Below, in pieces: positions 23,030-35,662 of a stretch of DNA of 64,000 bases. Positions within the stretch are counted from its first letter, which is position 1. Every line of letters starts with the position of its first letter. The stretch comes from Tachypleus tridentatus (taxonomy: Eukaryota > Arthropoda > Merostomata > Xiphosura > Limulidae). The translations under genes were made by a program, and so were the position numbers. A model generated the notes under the pieces. That model was not told the origin of the DNA and ran no database searches. It was given only the letters and a program-made list of their open reading frames with translations. Where the stretch lies: positions 167,655,874-167,719,873 of the forward strand of contig NC_134830.1 of NCBI RefSeq assembly GCF_004210375.1, in the 5' to 3' direction.

Positions 23030-24470
23030 TCCGAGGCTTATAATATATTGACTGTAGCAAACAAACAATATTTTATTGTCTCTTAGCGAGTCGATTTATA
23101 ATTTTTTAAGCGATATTTTCGAAATTTCATTTGGCCCAACAATAATCAAAAATACCCTTGGGCATTCGTAAAACATATGTAGTTGATTCTTACTCTCGAG
23201 AATCTCCTACAAATTTACAGGACAGGCAGAGCTTCTGCAATGCACATTTAACAATATAAGTTATATAACTTCCTAAATACCGTAAACATTAAACTAAAAC
23301 AAACATAGGTATTAAAATAACATTGAATCCGCCATAGTAGAAAATATTAAATACCATACGTAGCTGCGCTGTAGTCATAACTATACAAACATATTTTTAT
23401 GGAACAAGGGTTAAGGGGTTCGTTCAAACCCCTTGAATCTCCCAGAGTTCGTGTCTGATATATATATATATAGTTTTTCATATTGAAAATAAAACAGTTT
23501 CTCACAGTTGTAATAAAATTAGGATAAACATTGTATTTTTCGATAATCTTTATCTTGTTCTTTAAGTTCCTAAATTTGATATCTTTATTATGTCTGGAAA
23601 TACAAATAACACTGATTTGTAATTTTCACATTGAATGTGCATTATTCACACATGGACTAAACACTGAAAAATTCTAGGTTTCAGGTGGAATCGTCCCTAC
23701 GTTTGAACTACTGAACAAAATGAAGACAACTAGACAGTAACACCTGCTGATACAAGAACTTTACAGACTAATAGGATTACCTGTCAATTTACATAACCCG
23801 TTAAAGGTGCGAGTTCAGAATCATCACGTCTGAACATTTGAACGTTTGTTCAGCAGCCCGGCATGCTAACCACTAGGTATCTACGGTACGACTAATAGAA
23901 TCAAAACATGTTTTCAGTTCAACATGATTTACATGCAAACGTTACTTTGTGTTTGACATCACTAACTAGGATTTATTTAATAAATTACAAACTATTTTAC
24001 AACTTAGGAAGTTCATGGAAATTGTTGCGTGAGTTAGAAAGTAGCGAAGCAGAATTTACGTACACACTTAAGAGCCAATTAAATTTGAAACAATGTTATT
24101 GGTTTTCCATTTTGGGCTACAGTCGAAGTTAAACAGTTACTATAGCTTTCATTTATGCAGTAAGTTCTGCAAGATTAATGCTTGATCCACTGAACAAAAT
24201 TAGAATTAATAGCACACGGTTGATGTAATTTCATCATTTCTAAGTACGAAACGTTGCTTTGACAAGGTGATCTGCACGTTATTTTCAAACGTAATTCTAA
24301 TTTAAGCTATTTCGCTCACAAGGTTATGAACACATATGTAGATAACATATATCCTATTTTCCTACAGTACGTATTTCATATTACCCAAAAACGTTCAAAA
24401 AGTTCATACTATAACACAATAAACCTATTTAAGTTACGTGTTATTATAACTCTCTGCAACATGATCCGGT
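23030..24470. other. No feature seen
   Basis: AT-rich; a (TA)n run at 23458-23472; ORF 23908-24132 has no recognisable content. Confidence 0.5.
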
Positions 24471-24476
24471 CAATGT

Positions 24477-24725
24477 TTTTTTTTTGTAATTTCGTGTAAA
24501 GCTACTTAATGGATAACCGGGCTAACGGTCTGACATTTTCTTTCATTGTATATAGAGAAACAACCTGTCAACACCACCCACTGCCAAATACTCTTGGACT
24601 ACTCTTTTATGAAGTAAAAGTGGGATTGAGTGAGACATTATAACGACCACTACTGAAAGAGCAAGTATGGTCAGTGATATAAACTGAGAGTCGAGTGCTC
24701 TAAGTGCCAGGTCAGGTCAACCCTC
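24477..24725 (-). mobile_element. SINE-A, old diverged copy
   Basis: Tail (aatttcgtgtaaagctactt), core (caccacccactgcc, ggactactcttttat, gtgggattga, cattataacg) and head remnants can be followed in order, but divergence is high and part of the head is unrecognisable. Confidence 0.75.
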
Positions 24726-25373
24726 GACCAATGTAACGATCTAATATTTCATGAGATAGTTCGTATTGTGTCCTATACTGTTCTATAGGATAACTATACA
24801 ACTGTCATCTGAACACATATGTTTACAGATACTTACCATTATTCTTGTGTGCGTGTTTTGATACTTTCAAAAATTTACATTCTGATTTCAATGACCAAGA
24901 CCTGCGGTAAAGTGCTGTAATTTTATGTAGATCATTAACTGTCTATATCAACCGCGTGATTTGATACATTGATTTAAAAATCTTCAAACCTATCCTGGTA
25001 TGAGTGTAAGTTTACTATTACTCCTAAAAATTAGGAATACCACAAACATGTTTACGGAACTTGGATTTTCAACTGAAAGAAACACGGTATTCAAATTAAT
25101 TAAGGAGGTGGTGCCCTAGCGGGTCAGTGAAACACTTGAGTGTCTGATTCTTCACAGTGCAGAACGCAGTCATCTTATTGTCTATATATATGTATATTGT
25201 CCTAAACAATATACTTTATTCTATGTGCTCTATTTCGGATCATCAAATATAAATACAAAATCATAATGTAAATCTACATTATAACAAAAGTAGTACACAT
25301 TCCTAACACTTTAAATATATTACGTTACTTACCTGTCTTCAGTCTGGTCGTCCCATAGTGTGTTTGGTCGATT

Positions 25374-25492
25374 GTTTGGAATTAACAACAAAGCTACACA
25401 ATGTGCTATTTGTGCTCTGCTTACCGCTTGTATTGAAACCTGACTTTTAGCGTTGAAAGACTGCAGTCTTTCTGCTGAACCATTGGAGGACA
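25374..25492 (-). mobile_element. SINE-B copy with SINE-A-like tail
   Basis: Reads from a tRNA-like head at the right end through ttcaacgct and caggttt to a tail tagctttgttgttaattcca. It is the same subtype as 16820 and is diverged. Confidence 0.6.
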
Positions 25493-25904
25493 ACTAATGA
25501 CAACGAAACAGACACTTATTCACAAACATACAAATGGAATATTAATACTCATTTCTACGATTTCGTGTTTTTCAAGATAATTTTTATATTCATTACAACC
25601 AACAATGTTGTATTAATGTGCGTTTAAATTATCATTAAACATAACATTTCCACATCTTAATATTTTTAGGATATTTTGTGCACATGATTTCATTGATTGA
25701 TTGTTGTTTTTACAGTTTCTTTTCTGTTCCTTTGTTGATACAAAACAATGTTCCTGTTATTCACTCGAGATAAGTGAAAATAATTACAGTTGTTGTGAAC
25801 CACTCTAAACCAGACCTAATATGTATGATGAATATATTTATATCAAAGGGCAGAGCTTGATGAGTTCAAATATTAGTCATTCTACTATTAACCTTTCCTG
25901 ATTT

Positions 25905-26665
25905 GCACAACATATGTCTGAAGTGGAATGATCCTTTCTTCTTACTCAATCTTCAACTGGGGTGGATTCCAGTGCCTAAACTTATATCTGAAGTATGGCT
26001 CATCCCATTTCTATCACATATGTCTGAGGTATAACTTATGCATTTCTTTTCATATGTCACTCACCTTTCACTGATCCTTTTCTTTTCATGCGTGTCTAAC
26101 CTGAAATTTATCCCATTTTCTCAACACAAACTTGAACTTAGAATTTTACAATGGTCTTTACACTTGAGTTACGTGTGACTGATCCTAATCTCAACATGTA
26201 TCTTATCTGTGGCTCATCCTATTTACTGCACATGTAAGTGTCCTGTGGCTAATCCGAGCTTCTCATGTGTGTCTCAACTAAGTGTCATGAGATCCTTTTA
26301 AATAAGTTCTGTTCATACGTGTCTCACTTTTAGCTTATTCCATTCTTTCCTCTCGTATCTGACCTGTCGCTAATGCGACACTTATCTTCACACTTATCTC
26401 ACGTGCATCTAATTGTAATCTATACACAAGTATATCTCATTTCCAGACTACCATATATTCCATGAGTATGAACTCATGTGAATAATACCAAACATTTCAC
26501 ACATGTGTAACTTGTAGCTGATAACATTATCCTCACTTTTGTTTCACCTGCAGCCAAATCTCTTTAGATATGTGTAACATTGATGATCCAATTCTCTTTA
26601 CAGACGTTTTACCTGTTAACTGATCACTTTCTCTTCAGAAGTGTTGAAACTGTGGCTGTGAATGA
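25905..26665. repeat. Very degenerate ~36-bp tandem repeat, about 20 copies
   Basis: Successive segments follow a loose consensus cacatgtgtctcacctgtgg + ctgatcccattctctt: for example at about 26018 (cacatatgtctgagg), 26054 (catatgtcactcacc), 26090 (catgcgtgtctaacc), 26196 (aacatgtatcttatctgtgg), 26230 (cacatgtaagtgtcctgtgg), 26385, 26493, 26565. Copies are so diverged that the array is easy to miss. It is an ancient minisatellite. Confidence 0.6.
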
Positions 26666-26669
26666 GCTT

Positions 26670-27230
26670 CATGCATTTAGGCCCTTTGATTGATCCGACG
26701 TGTTAACACGTGCCTTAAATGGGGTTCATCTTAATCTGTTCATAATTCATAAACTTAGAGGGCACCAGGGAGGAGAGAAGATATTGAAAAGTTCAGCTCT
26801 TACATTTTTTTAAAAAATATTTAATATTAATATTATAATTTGTAGGAATTTGGGTTAAATAGCACAAAAATAACTAGATGTGGAAAAAATAGTAAATAAA
26901 TGAAAGACGGTTAAGTTTTAAGTCAGAGGAAGTTTAGGCTTATGTCTACTGGTAAACAATAAAACTGGCTAAATACATTGTACTGTTATTCTCAAATTAA
27001 CAGCGAGTGTAAATCAAAAACTAGTTAATGAAGTTCTATATAATTAAAGATAATCTTTATTTAGTGTGAAGACAAACTAGTTATAAAACAATTTGTTCTC
27101 AAATGTTAGGCTTAACAGTAACAGTTTTGACAATAGTCTTCTGGTGTTCACTTCAGTATTTATTTTCCACTTCAGTATAAGTACTTTTACTGAATCTACT
27201 AACGAAGATGAACAATTTGTATATAGAGTT
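26670..27230. other. No feature seen
   Basis: Non-repetitive AT-rich sequence upstream of the LINE ORF1 remains. Confidence 0.5.
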
Positions 27231-27244
27231 TCTACATCTGAAGC

Positions 27245-28071
27245 TTGGAGACTATCACGATTATAGTAGAGGCAATAGATAAAGAAACGTGCAGACTGTG
27301 GGAAATGGAAGCAGGATTACAGGAGGAGTTTAAGGTTTTATATACAAGGCATACATCAGCTAACAATGATATTAGGAAGTTAGAGAGAGTACTGTTAGAG
27401 TTAAATAGTGAATTTAGTTGTAATAAGCCTATTCCATTGAGCAAAAAATTCATCCCTTGGCTTCTGGAAGGAAAAAAAAAAGATTAATTAGAGAAGGATG
27501 TGGGATGATAAGATTATAGTTGTAGATGATTGTTTGATAAGACATGAGGATCTGTGGGGTAAATAGGGAGAAAATAATCAGGTGATGCTATCCAGGAGCA
27601 CAGGTGGCGGATATAAATCACAGAGGAGGTGATATAATAAAGGGGACTAGAAGAGATATAGTTTTTGTGGTGCATGTATTTGCTGATGATATAGGGAAAG
27701 GTAGGTGGAAGGAGCTAATCACTTGCACAAGGGGTTGATAAAGGCATTTAACGAAAAATATCGTAACTTAATTTTGTCAGGAGTACTGCCCAGAGTTAAG
27801 TGTAGGAGTAAAGTTATAAATAGGTAACTAGGGTTAAACGGTGGATTTAGGTTATTATATAAGGATGATAAAATTGATTGATTTGTCTTGAGAAATCAAT
27901 ACTTTGAAAGAAGGGAGTCCTTTAGAATGAATGGTTTACATTTAAATGAGATAGGGGCCGGCGTGTTATGTCACGACTTCTAACTCGGCTATAAGGTAAG
28001 GTTTAAAATAGGAACAGGTAGTGGAGAAGGCAACGCCCAACTTAATGTAAAAATAATAAAAGGCGGAGAAT
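27245..28071 (+). pseudogene. CR1-like LINE ORF1 remnant with SGNH-esterase motifs
   Basis: The first part (27245-27487) is open and helical/charged (CRLWEMEAGLQEEFKVLYTR, RKLERVLLELNSEF), as expected of the coiled-coil start of a CR1-type ORF1. After stops and shifts come the esterase blocks: IIVVDDCLIRHEDLWG (block I, GDS changed to DDC, ~27511), CYPGAQVADINHRGGDIIKG (~27588), then VFVVHVFADDIGKGRW (block III GTND changed to ADDI, ~27660), NLILSGVLPRVK (~27770), and NGLHLNEIG (block V DGLHLN, ~27932). The frame closes at TAG near 28071. ORF1 esterases of CR1-clade LINEs are lipid-binding hydrolases thought to aid mobility. Key catalytic residues are changed here, so the copy is dead. Confidence 0.85.
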
Positions 28072-28095
28072 AGTTTAGTATAGAAAATTTATAGA

Positions 28096-31000
28096 AGTAG
28101 TTATAAGGATAGGTTTAATTGATACTGTTGTAATGCTGTAGTTATAAGGATAGGTTTAATTGATACTGTTGTAATACTGTAGTTATAAGAATAGGTTTAA
28201 TTAATACTGTCGTAATGCTGAAGTTATAAGGATAGGTTTAATTGATACAGTTGTAATGCTGTAGTTATAAGGATAGGTTTAATTGATACTGTTGTAACGC
28301 TGCAGTTATAAGGATAGGTTTAATTGATACTGTTGTAATGCTGTAGTTATAAGGATAGGTTTAATTGATACTGTTGTAATGCTGTAGCTGTAAGGATAGG
28401 TTTAATTGATACTGTTGTAATGATGTAGTTATAAGAATAGGTTTAATTGATACTGTTGTAATGCTGTAGTTATAAGGATAGGTTTAATTGATACTGTCGT
28501 AATGCTGTAGTTATAAGGATAGGTTTAATTGATACTGTTGTAATGCTGTAGTTATAAGGATAGGTTTAATTGATACTGTTGTAATACTGTAGCTATAAGG
28601 ATAGGTTTAATTGATACTGTAGTAATGCTGTAGTTATAAGGATAGGTTTAATTGATACTGTTGTAATGCTGTAGTTATAAGGATAGGTTTAATTGATACT
28701 GTTGTAATACTGTAGTTATAAGAATAGGTTTAATTAATACTGTCGTAATGCTGAAGTTATAAGGATAGGTTTAATTGATACAGTTGTAATGCTGTAGTTA
28801 TAAGGATAGGTTTAATTGATACTGTTGTAACGCTGCAGTTATAAGGATAGGTTTAATTGATACTGTTGTAATGCTGTAGTTATAAGGATAGGTTTAATTG
28901 ATACTGTAGTAATGCTGTAGTTATAAGGATAGGTTTAATTGATACAGTTGTAATGCTGTAGTTATAAGGATAGGTTTAATTGATACTGTTGTAATACTTT
29001 AGTTATAAGGATAGGTTTAATTGATACTGTTGTAATGATGTAGTTTTAAGGATAGGTTTAATTGATACTGTTGTAATGCTGTAGCTGTAAGGATAGGTTT
29101 AATTGATACTGTTGTAATGATGTAGTTATAAGGATAGGTTTAATTGATACTGTTGTAATGCTGTAGTTATAAGGATAGGTTTAATTGATACTGTCGTAAT
29201 GCTGTAGTTATAAGGATAGGTTTAATTGATACTGTTGTAATGCTGTAGTTATAAGGATAGGTTTAATTGATACTGTTGTAATACTGTAGCTATAAGGATA
29301 GGTTTAATTGATACTGTTGTAATGATGTAGTTATAAGGATAGGTTTAATTGATACTGTTGTAATGATGTAGTTATAAGGATAGGTTTAATTGATACTGTT
29401 GTAATGATGTAGTTATAAGGATAGGTTTAATTGATACTGTTGTAATGCTGTAGTTATAAGGATAGGTTTAATTGATACTGTCGTAATGCTGTAGTTATAA
29501 GGATAGGTTTAATTGATACTGTTGTAATGCTGTAGTTATAAGGATAGGTTTAATTGATACTGTTGTAATACTGTAGCTATAAGGATAGGTTTAATTGATA
29601 CTGTTGTAATGATGTAGTTATAAGGATAGGTTTAATTGATACCGTTGTAATGATGTAGTTATAAGGATAGGTTTAATTGATACTGTGTAATGATGCAGTT
29701 ATAAGGATAGGTTTAATTGATACTGTTGTAATGATGTAGTTATAAGGATAGGTTTAATTGATACAGTTGTAATGATGTAGTTATAAGGATAGGTTTAATT
29801 GATACTGTTGTAATGATGTAGTTATAAGGATAGGTTTAATTGATACTGTTGTAATGATGTAGTTATAAGGATAGGTTTAATTGATACTGTTGTAATGATG
29901 TAGTTATAAGGATAGGTTTAATTGATACTGTAGTAATGATGTAGTTATAAGGATAGGTTTAATTGATACTGTTGTAATGATGTAGTTATAAGGATAGGTT
30001 TAATTGATACTGTTGTAATGCTGTAGTTATAAGGATAGGTTTAATTGATACTGTAGTAATGATGTAGTTATAAGGATAGGTTTAATTGATACTGTTGTAA
30101 TGCTGTAGTTATAAGGATAGGTTTAATTGATACTGTTGTAATGATGTAGTTATAAGGATAGGTTTAGTGATACTGTTGTAATGATGTAGTTATAAGGATA
30201 GGTTTAATTGATACTGTTGTAATGATGTAGTTATAAGGATAGGTTTAATTGATACTGTCGTAATGCTGTAGTTATAAGGATAGGTTTAATTGATACTGTT
30301 GTAATGATGTAGTTATAAGGATAGGTTTAATTGATACTGTTGTAATGATGTAGTTATAAGGATAGGTTTAATTGATACTGTTGCAATGATGTAGTTATAA
30401 GGATAGGTTTAATTGATACTGTCGTAATGCTGTAGTTATAAGGATAGGTTTAATTGATACTGTAGTAATGATGTAGTTATAAGGATAGGTTTAATTGATA
30501 CTGTTGTAATGCTGTAGTTATAAGGATAGGTTTAATTGATACTGTTGTAATGCTGTAGTTATAAGGATAGGTTTAATTGATACTGTTGTAATGATGTAGT
30601 TATAAGGATAGGTTTAATTGATACTGTTGTAATGCTGTAGTTATAAGGATAGGTTTAATTGATACCGTTGTAATGATGTAGTTATAAGGATAGGTTTAAT
30701 TGATACCGTCGTAATGCTGTAGTGATAAGGATAGGTTTAATTGATACCGTTGTAATGATGTAGTTATAAGGATAGGTTTAATTGATACAGTTGTAATGCT
30801 GTAGTTATAAGGATAGGTTTAATTGATACTGTCGTAATGATGTAGTGATAAGGATAGGTTTAATTGATACTGTTGTAATGATGTAGTTATAAGGATAGGT
30901 TTAATTGATACTGTTGTAATGATGTAGTTATAAGGATAGGTTTAATTGATACTGTTGTAATGATGTAGTTATAAGGATAGGTTTAATTGATACTGTTGTA

Positions 31001-33382
31001 ATGATGTAGTTATAAGGATAGGTTTAATTGATACCGTTGTAATGATGCAGTTATAAGGATAGGTTTAATTGATACCGTAGTAATGATGTAGTTATAAGGA
31101 TAGGTTTAATTGATACCGTCGTAATGCTGTAGTTATAAGGATAGGTTTAATTGATACCGTTGTAATGATGTAGTTATAAGGATAGGTTTAATTGATACCG
31201 TTGTAATGATGTAGTTATAAGGATAGGTTTAATTGATACTGTTGTAATGCTGTAGTTATAAGGATAGGTTTAATTGATACCGTTGTAATGCTGTAGTTAT
31301 AAGGATAGGTTTAATTGATACTGTTGTAATACTGTAGTTATAAGAATAGGTTTAATTAATACCGTCGTAATGCTGAAGTTATAAGGATAGGTTTAATTGA
31401 TACAGTTGTAATGCTGTAGTTATAAGGATAGGTTTAATTGATACCGTTGTAACGCTGCAGTTATAAGGATAGGTTTAACTGATACCGTTGTAATGCTGTA
31501 GTTATAAGGATAGGTTTAATTGATACTGTAGTAATGCTGTAGTTATAAGGATAGGTTTAATTGATACAGTTGTAATGCTGTAGTTATAAGGATAGGTTTA
31601 ATTGATACCGTTGTAATACTTTAGTTATAAGGATAGGTTTAATTGATACCGTTGTAATGATGTAGTTTTAAGGATAGGTTTAATTGATACCGTTGTAATG
31701 CTGTAGCTATAAGGATAGGTTTAATTGATACTGTTGTAATGATGTAGTTATAAGGATAGGTTTAACTGATACCGTTGTAATGCTGTAGTTATAAGGATAG
31801 GTTTAATTGATACTGTCGTAATGCTGTAGTTATAAGGATAGGTTTAATTGATACTGTTGTAATGCTGTAGTTATAAGGATAGGTTTAATTGATACTGTTG
31901 TAATACTGTAGCTATAAGGATAGGTTTAATTGATACTGTTGTAATGATGTAGTTATAAGGATAGGTTTAATTGATACTGTTGTAATGATGTAGTTATAAG
32001 GATAGGTTTAATTGATACTGTAGTAATGATGTAGTTATAAGGATAGGTTTAATTGATACTGTTGTAATGATGTAGTTATAAGGATAGGTTTAATTGATAC
32101 TGTTGTAATGATGTAGTTATAAGGATAGGTTTAATTGATACTGTAGTAATGATGTAGTTATAAGGATAGGTTTAATTGATACTGTTGTAATGATGTAGTT
32201 ATAAGGATAGGTTTAATTGATACCGTAGTAATGATGTAGTTATAAGGATAGGTTTAATTGATACCGTTGTAATGATGTAGTTATAAGGATAGGTTTAATT
32301 GATACTGTTGTAATGATGTAGTTATAAGGATAGGTTTAATTGATACCGTCGTAATGCTGTAGTTATAAGGATAGGTTTAATTGATACTGTTGTAATGATG
32401 TAGTTATAAGGATAGGTTTAATTGATACTGTTGTAATGATGTAGTTATAAGGATAGGTTTAATTGATACTGTTGTAATGATGTAGTTATAAGGATAGGTT
32501 TAATTGATACTGTCGTAATGCTGTAGTTATAAGGATAGGTTTAATTGATACTGTTGTAATGATGTAGTTATAAGGATAGGTTTAATTGATACTGTCGTAA
32601 TGCTGTAGTGATAAGGATAGGTTTAATTGATACTGTTGTAATGATGTAGTTATAAGGATAGGTTTAATTGATACTGTTGTAATGATGTAGTTATAAGGAT
32701 AGGTTTAATTGATACTGTCGTAATGCTGTAGTGATAAGGATAGGTTTAATTGATACTGTTGTAATGATGTAGTTATAAGGATAGGTTTAATTGATACTGT
32801 TGTAATGCTGTAGTTATAAGGATAGGTTTAATTGATACTGTTGTAATGATGTAGTTATAAGGATAGGTTTAATTGATACTGTTGTAATGCTGTAGTTATA
32901 AGGATAGGTTTAATTGATACTGTTGTAATGATGTAGTTATAAGGATAGGTTTAATTGATACTGTCGTAATGCTGTAGTGATAAGGATAGGTTTAATTGAT
33001 ACTGTTGTAATGATGTAGTTATAAGGATAGGTTTAATTGATACAGTTGTAATGCTGTAGTTATAAGGATAGGTTTAATTGATACTGTCGTAATGATGTAG
33101 TGATAAGGATAGGTTTAATTGATACTGTTGTAATGATGTAGTTATAAGGATAGGTTTAATTGATACTGTTGTAATGATGTAGTTATAAGGATAGGTTTAA
33201 TTGATACTGTTGTAATGATGTAGTTATAAGGATAGGTTTAATTGATACTGTTGTAATGATGTAGTTATAAGGATAGGTTTAATTGATACTGTCGTAACGA
33301 TGTAGTTATAAGGATAGGTTTAATTGATACTGTCGTAATACTGTAGTTATAAGGATAGGTTTAATTGATACAGTTGTAATGC
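28096..33382. repeat. Giant tandem array, 41-bp unit, about 129 copies, inside a LINE
   Basis: The unit is gataggtttaattgatactg + ttgtaatgctgtagttataag. Spacing is 41 bp throughout, with single-base deletions near 29685 and 30168. Variants fall at fixed sites: ctgttg/ctgtcg/ctgtag/cagttg/ccgttg, and atgctg/atgatg/atactg. Flanks show its source: left is the end of LINE ORF1, right the start of ORF2 (aatgctaaaagtgtacgct). A single unit was therefore the inter-ORF spacer that expanded. Stops occur in every frame. A run of at least 13 variant units is duplicated inside the array (28.7-29.3 kb and 31.3-31.9 kb). Confidence 0.97.
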
Positions 33383-34700
33383 TAAAAGTGTACGCTATTA
33401 AATGGGTGACTTGGAGCACTGGTAAAAATGGAAAGTTTTGATATAATGGGAACAAGTGAAACACAGTTAAACATAAGTGATTTTGATATAATGGGAACAA
33501 GTGAAACACAGTTAAACATAAGTGATTTTGATATAATGGGAACAAGTGAAACACAGTTAAACATAAGTGATTTTGATATAATGGGAACAAGTGAAACACA
33601 GTTAAACATAAGTGATTTTGATATAATGGGAACAAGTGAAACACAGTTAAACATAAGTGATTTTGATATAATGGGAACAAGTGAAACACAGTTAAACATA
33701 AGTGATTTTGATATAATGAGAACAAGTGAAACACAGTTAAACATAAGTGATTTTGATATAATGAGAACAAGTGAAACACAGTTAAACATAAGTGATTTTG
33801 ATATAATGAGAACAAGTGAAACACAGTTAAACATAAGTGATTTTGATATAATGAGAACAAGTGAAACACAGTTAAACATAAGTGATTTTGATATAATGAG
33901 AACAAGTGAAACACAGTTAAACATAAGTGATTTTGATATAATGGGAACAAGTGAAACACAGTTAAACATAAGTGATTTTAATAAGAAAAATCTCTTTAAA
34001 ATACAGGGTTACAAGCTGTTTAATATGAACAGAATGCTAAAAAAACTTTATATGTAAGAGATTGAATCGATTTGGATTTCTATTAGTGGATATAAAGTGG
34101 CTTAGTTGGAATCTGTTACAGACCACTAACTGATACTTATGAAATTAGTGAGAATATTTACACTGAGACTAATATTTCAGCTGTTAAAGAAGTTAAAATT
34201 ATGAGTGATTTTAAGTACAGGCACAAAATCTTGGAAATGTTGAGAGTTGAGCTGTTAGAAATTAAAGTTTATGGAAACTTTTAAGGATGATTTTCTTCAA
34301 CAATTAGACAAGGAACGTATCAGAAATATTGCTATTTTAGATTTATTCAAATGATTCAAATAAAGAAATGATTGAGAGGATGGAAACTGGATAAAATATG
34401 GGTGCATATGAATATTTCTCTATCAGGTTCATTTAGAAATAAGGAATAATCATATTTTGTTCATAAATTTAAAAAAACAAATGTCCAAGGTGTGCAAAAA
34501 GAAATGCCCGCTATAAATTGGCAGATGAGTTATTAGGAGACACTTTTTAGGTATGACTGTTTTTAAGTATTAACGGTAAGCTTATTCATTATAGAAACAA
34601 AAGTATCAGAGAACAAATTAAAGCGTTGTAGGTAAAGAAACTTACATTGACCGGTATAACAGGAAATTTAGATTATTACTGAAGATGAAGAAATATAGTA
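33383..34700 (+). pseudogene. CR1-like LINE ORF2, endonuclease domain remnant
   Basis: After the 41-bp array the AP-endonuclease start appears (LKVYAIK, shift, LGALVKMESFDIMGTSETQL), then a 45-bp array, then KNLFKIQGYKLFNMNR (~33986-34030), EIESIWISISGYK (~34060), VGICYRPLTDTYE (~34106-34145, normally CYRPP), IMSDFKYRHK (~34198, normally GDFNYRDIDW) and FLQQLDKERIRNIAILDLF (~34292), EMIERMETG (~34370). These follow the order of a CR1-clade endonuclease. Stops and frameshifts are numerous. After about 34700 no further LINE domain is seen, so the reverse transcriptase is missing here. Confidence 0.85.
33437..33976 (+). repeat. In-frame tandem array, 45-bp unit x 12, in LINE endonuclease
   Basis: Twelve perfect-length 45-bp units each encode FDIMGTSETQLNISD or the MR variant (six MG, five MR, one MG). 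The unit derives from the endonuclease motif normally written FDIIGISETWLN, whose Glu binds the catalytic metal. The sequence before (LVKMES) and after (FNKKNLFKIQGYKLF) is normal ORF2. Because 45 is divisible by three the frame stays open for 209 codons (33428-34057), and two minus-strand frames also stay open as shadows. Confidence 0.97.
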
Positions 34701-34709
34701 TAACAGGAA

Positions 34710-35590
34710 ATTAGGACATGAAAACGTATATACGACTAAAGGTGGACAGACAAGTAAGAAGGCTGCTGATTTCCTGACTTTATCTGCAACCAATGAACAG
34801 TGGTTTGGATTCTGGTTTTGAGAATTAGGAAATAATCAAAGAAAACACACAATTGTGTCAGATGTACAGTCGGGCGGTTGTGTACACTATTTGGGAGATC
34901 GTAAGAATACCAGAAAACTTTGTATAAACAAACTCATATTCGAAGGTAGAAATTCGTTTGAAAAGTTGAAAAGTCAAGAAAGAAGTTACATTCACTGTCA
35001 AAATAGCCAGTAGAGTCTCCGAGGCCTATAGAACTATAAATACCCTTGTGATGGACGTGCTCAACGTTCTCGCCATCTTTCCTAGCATTTAATAACATGG
35101 TTAAAATGTGTTCGAATTAGTATAGTGTAAAATATTTAATAACATTATTGGAACCACATTAAGAAACATTTGGTTAGTTACAATGAAAGAGTTTTTTTAT
35201 TTATTCCTAGATATTTAACAAGTTGATTGTAACAGAGAATGATAATATGTAAACAAAATTTAGGGTTTAGCAAATTAACAAATGAACATTTGGTGTAAAA
35301 TTTTTATCGAAAAGTATCGATAATAAAGGATGTTTCTCAGATAGTTTGAAAGCAATTGAATTGGATGAGAATGTCGATTGCTTTATTTAAAAGCAATGTT
35401 TTAAATAGCACCTGGTGGCAGACATGTAGCTCCCAAGGAAAAGCACGAGAACCAGTTTGAAATTAGGGTCAGAGAATAGGCTGTTTAGATCTTTTGGTTT
35501 GGAAATCATAAAACTTTATCTGTTCAGAAAATTCGTGTTTTGAAAACAAAAGTGGAAAATTTGAAATCTAAATGAGTCTGTTTCTTGAAA
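34710..35590. other. No supported feature
   Basis: Possible decayed LINE linker up to about 34740; beyond that nothing recognisable. Confidence 0.4.
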
Positions 35591-35598
35591 ATTTCGGC

Positions 35599-35626
35599 CC
35601 GGCATGGCCAAGCGTGTTAGCATCAC
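35599..35626 (+). mobile_element. SINE-A head fragment, opposite orientation
   Basis: ggcccggcatggccaagcgt plus gttagcat is the first ~25 bp of a SINE-A on the plus strand. It lies 37 bp left of a full minus-strand copy, so the two heads face outwards around the locus. Confidence 0.75.
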
Positions 35627-35662
35627 TAATCAAACATTAAAATTTAAATTTTCAAGAAGTTC

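Noticed and set aside
28096..33382. CRISPR-like regular repeats
   Set aside because: Units are contiguous 41-bp tandem copies with no unique spacers, and the flanks are LINE sequence in an animal-type genome. The 47-bp array is rejected for the same reason.
33306..33969. Long minus-strand ORFs (217 and 195 codons) with repeats such as FHLFSLYQNHLCLT
   Set aside because: They are antisense read-through of the in-frame 45-bp LINE array; a unit length divisible by three keeps several frames open.
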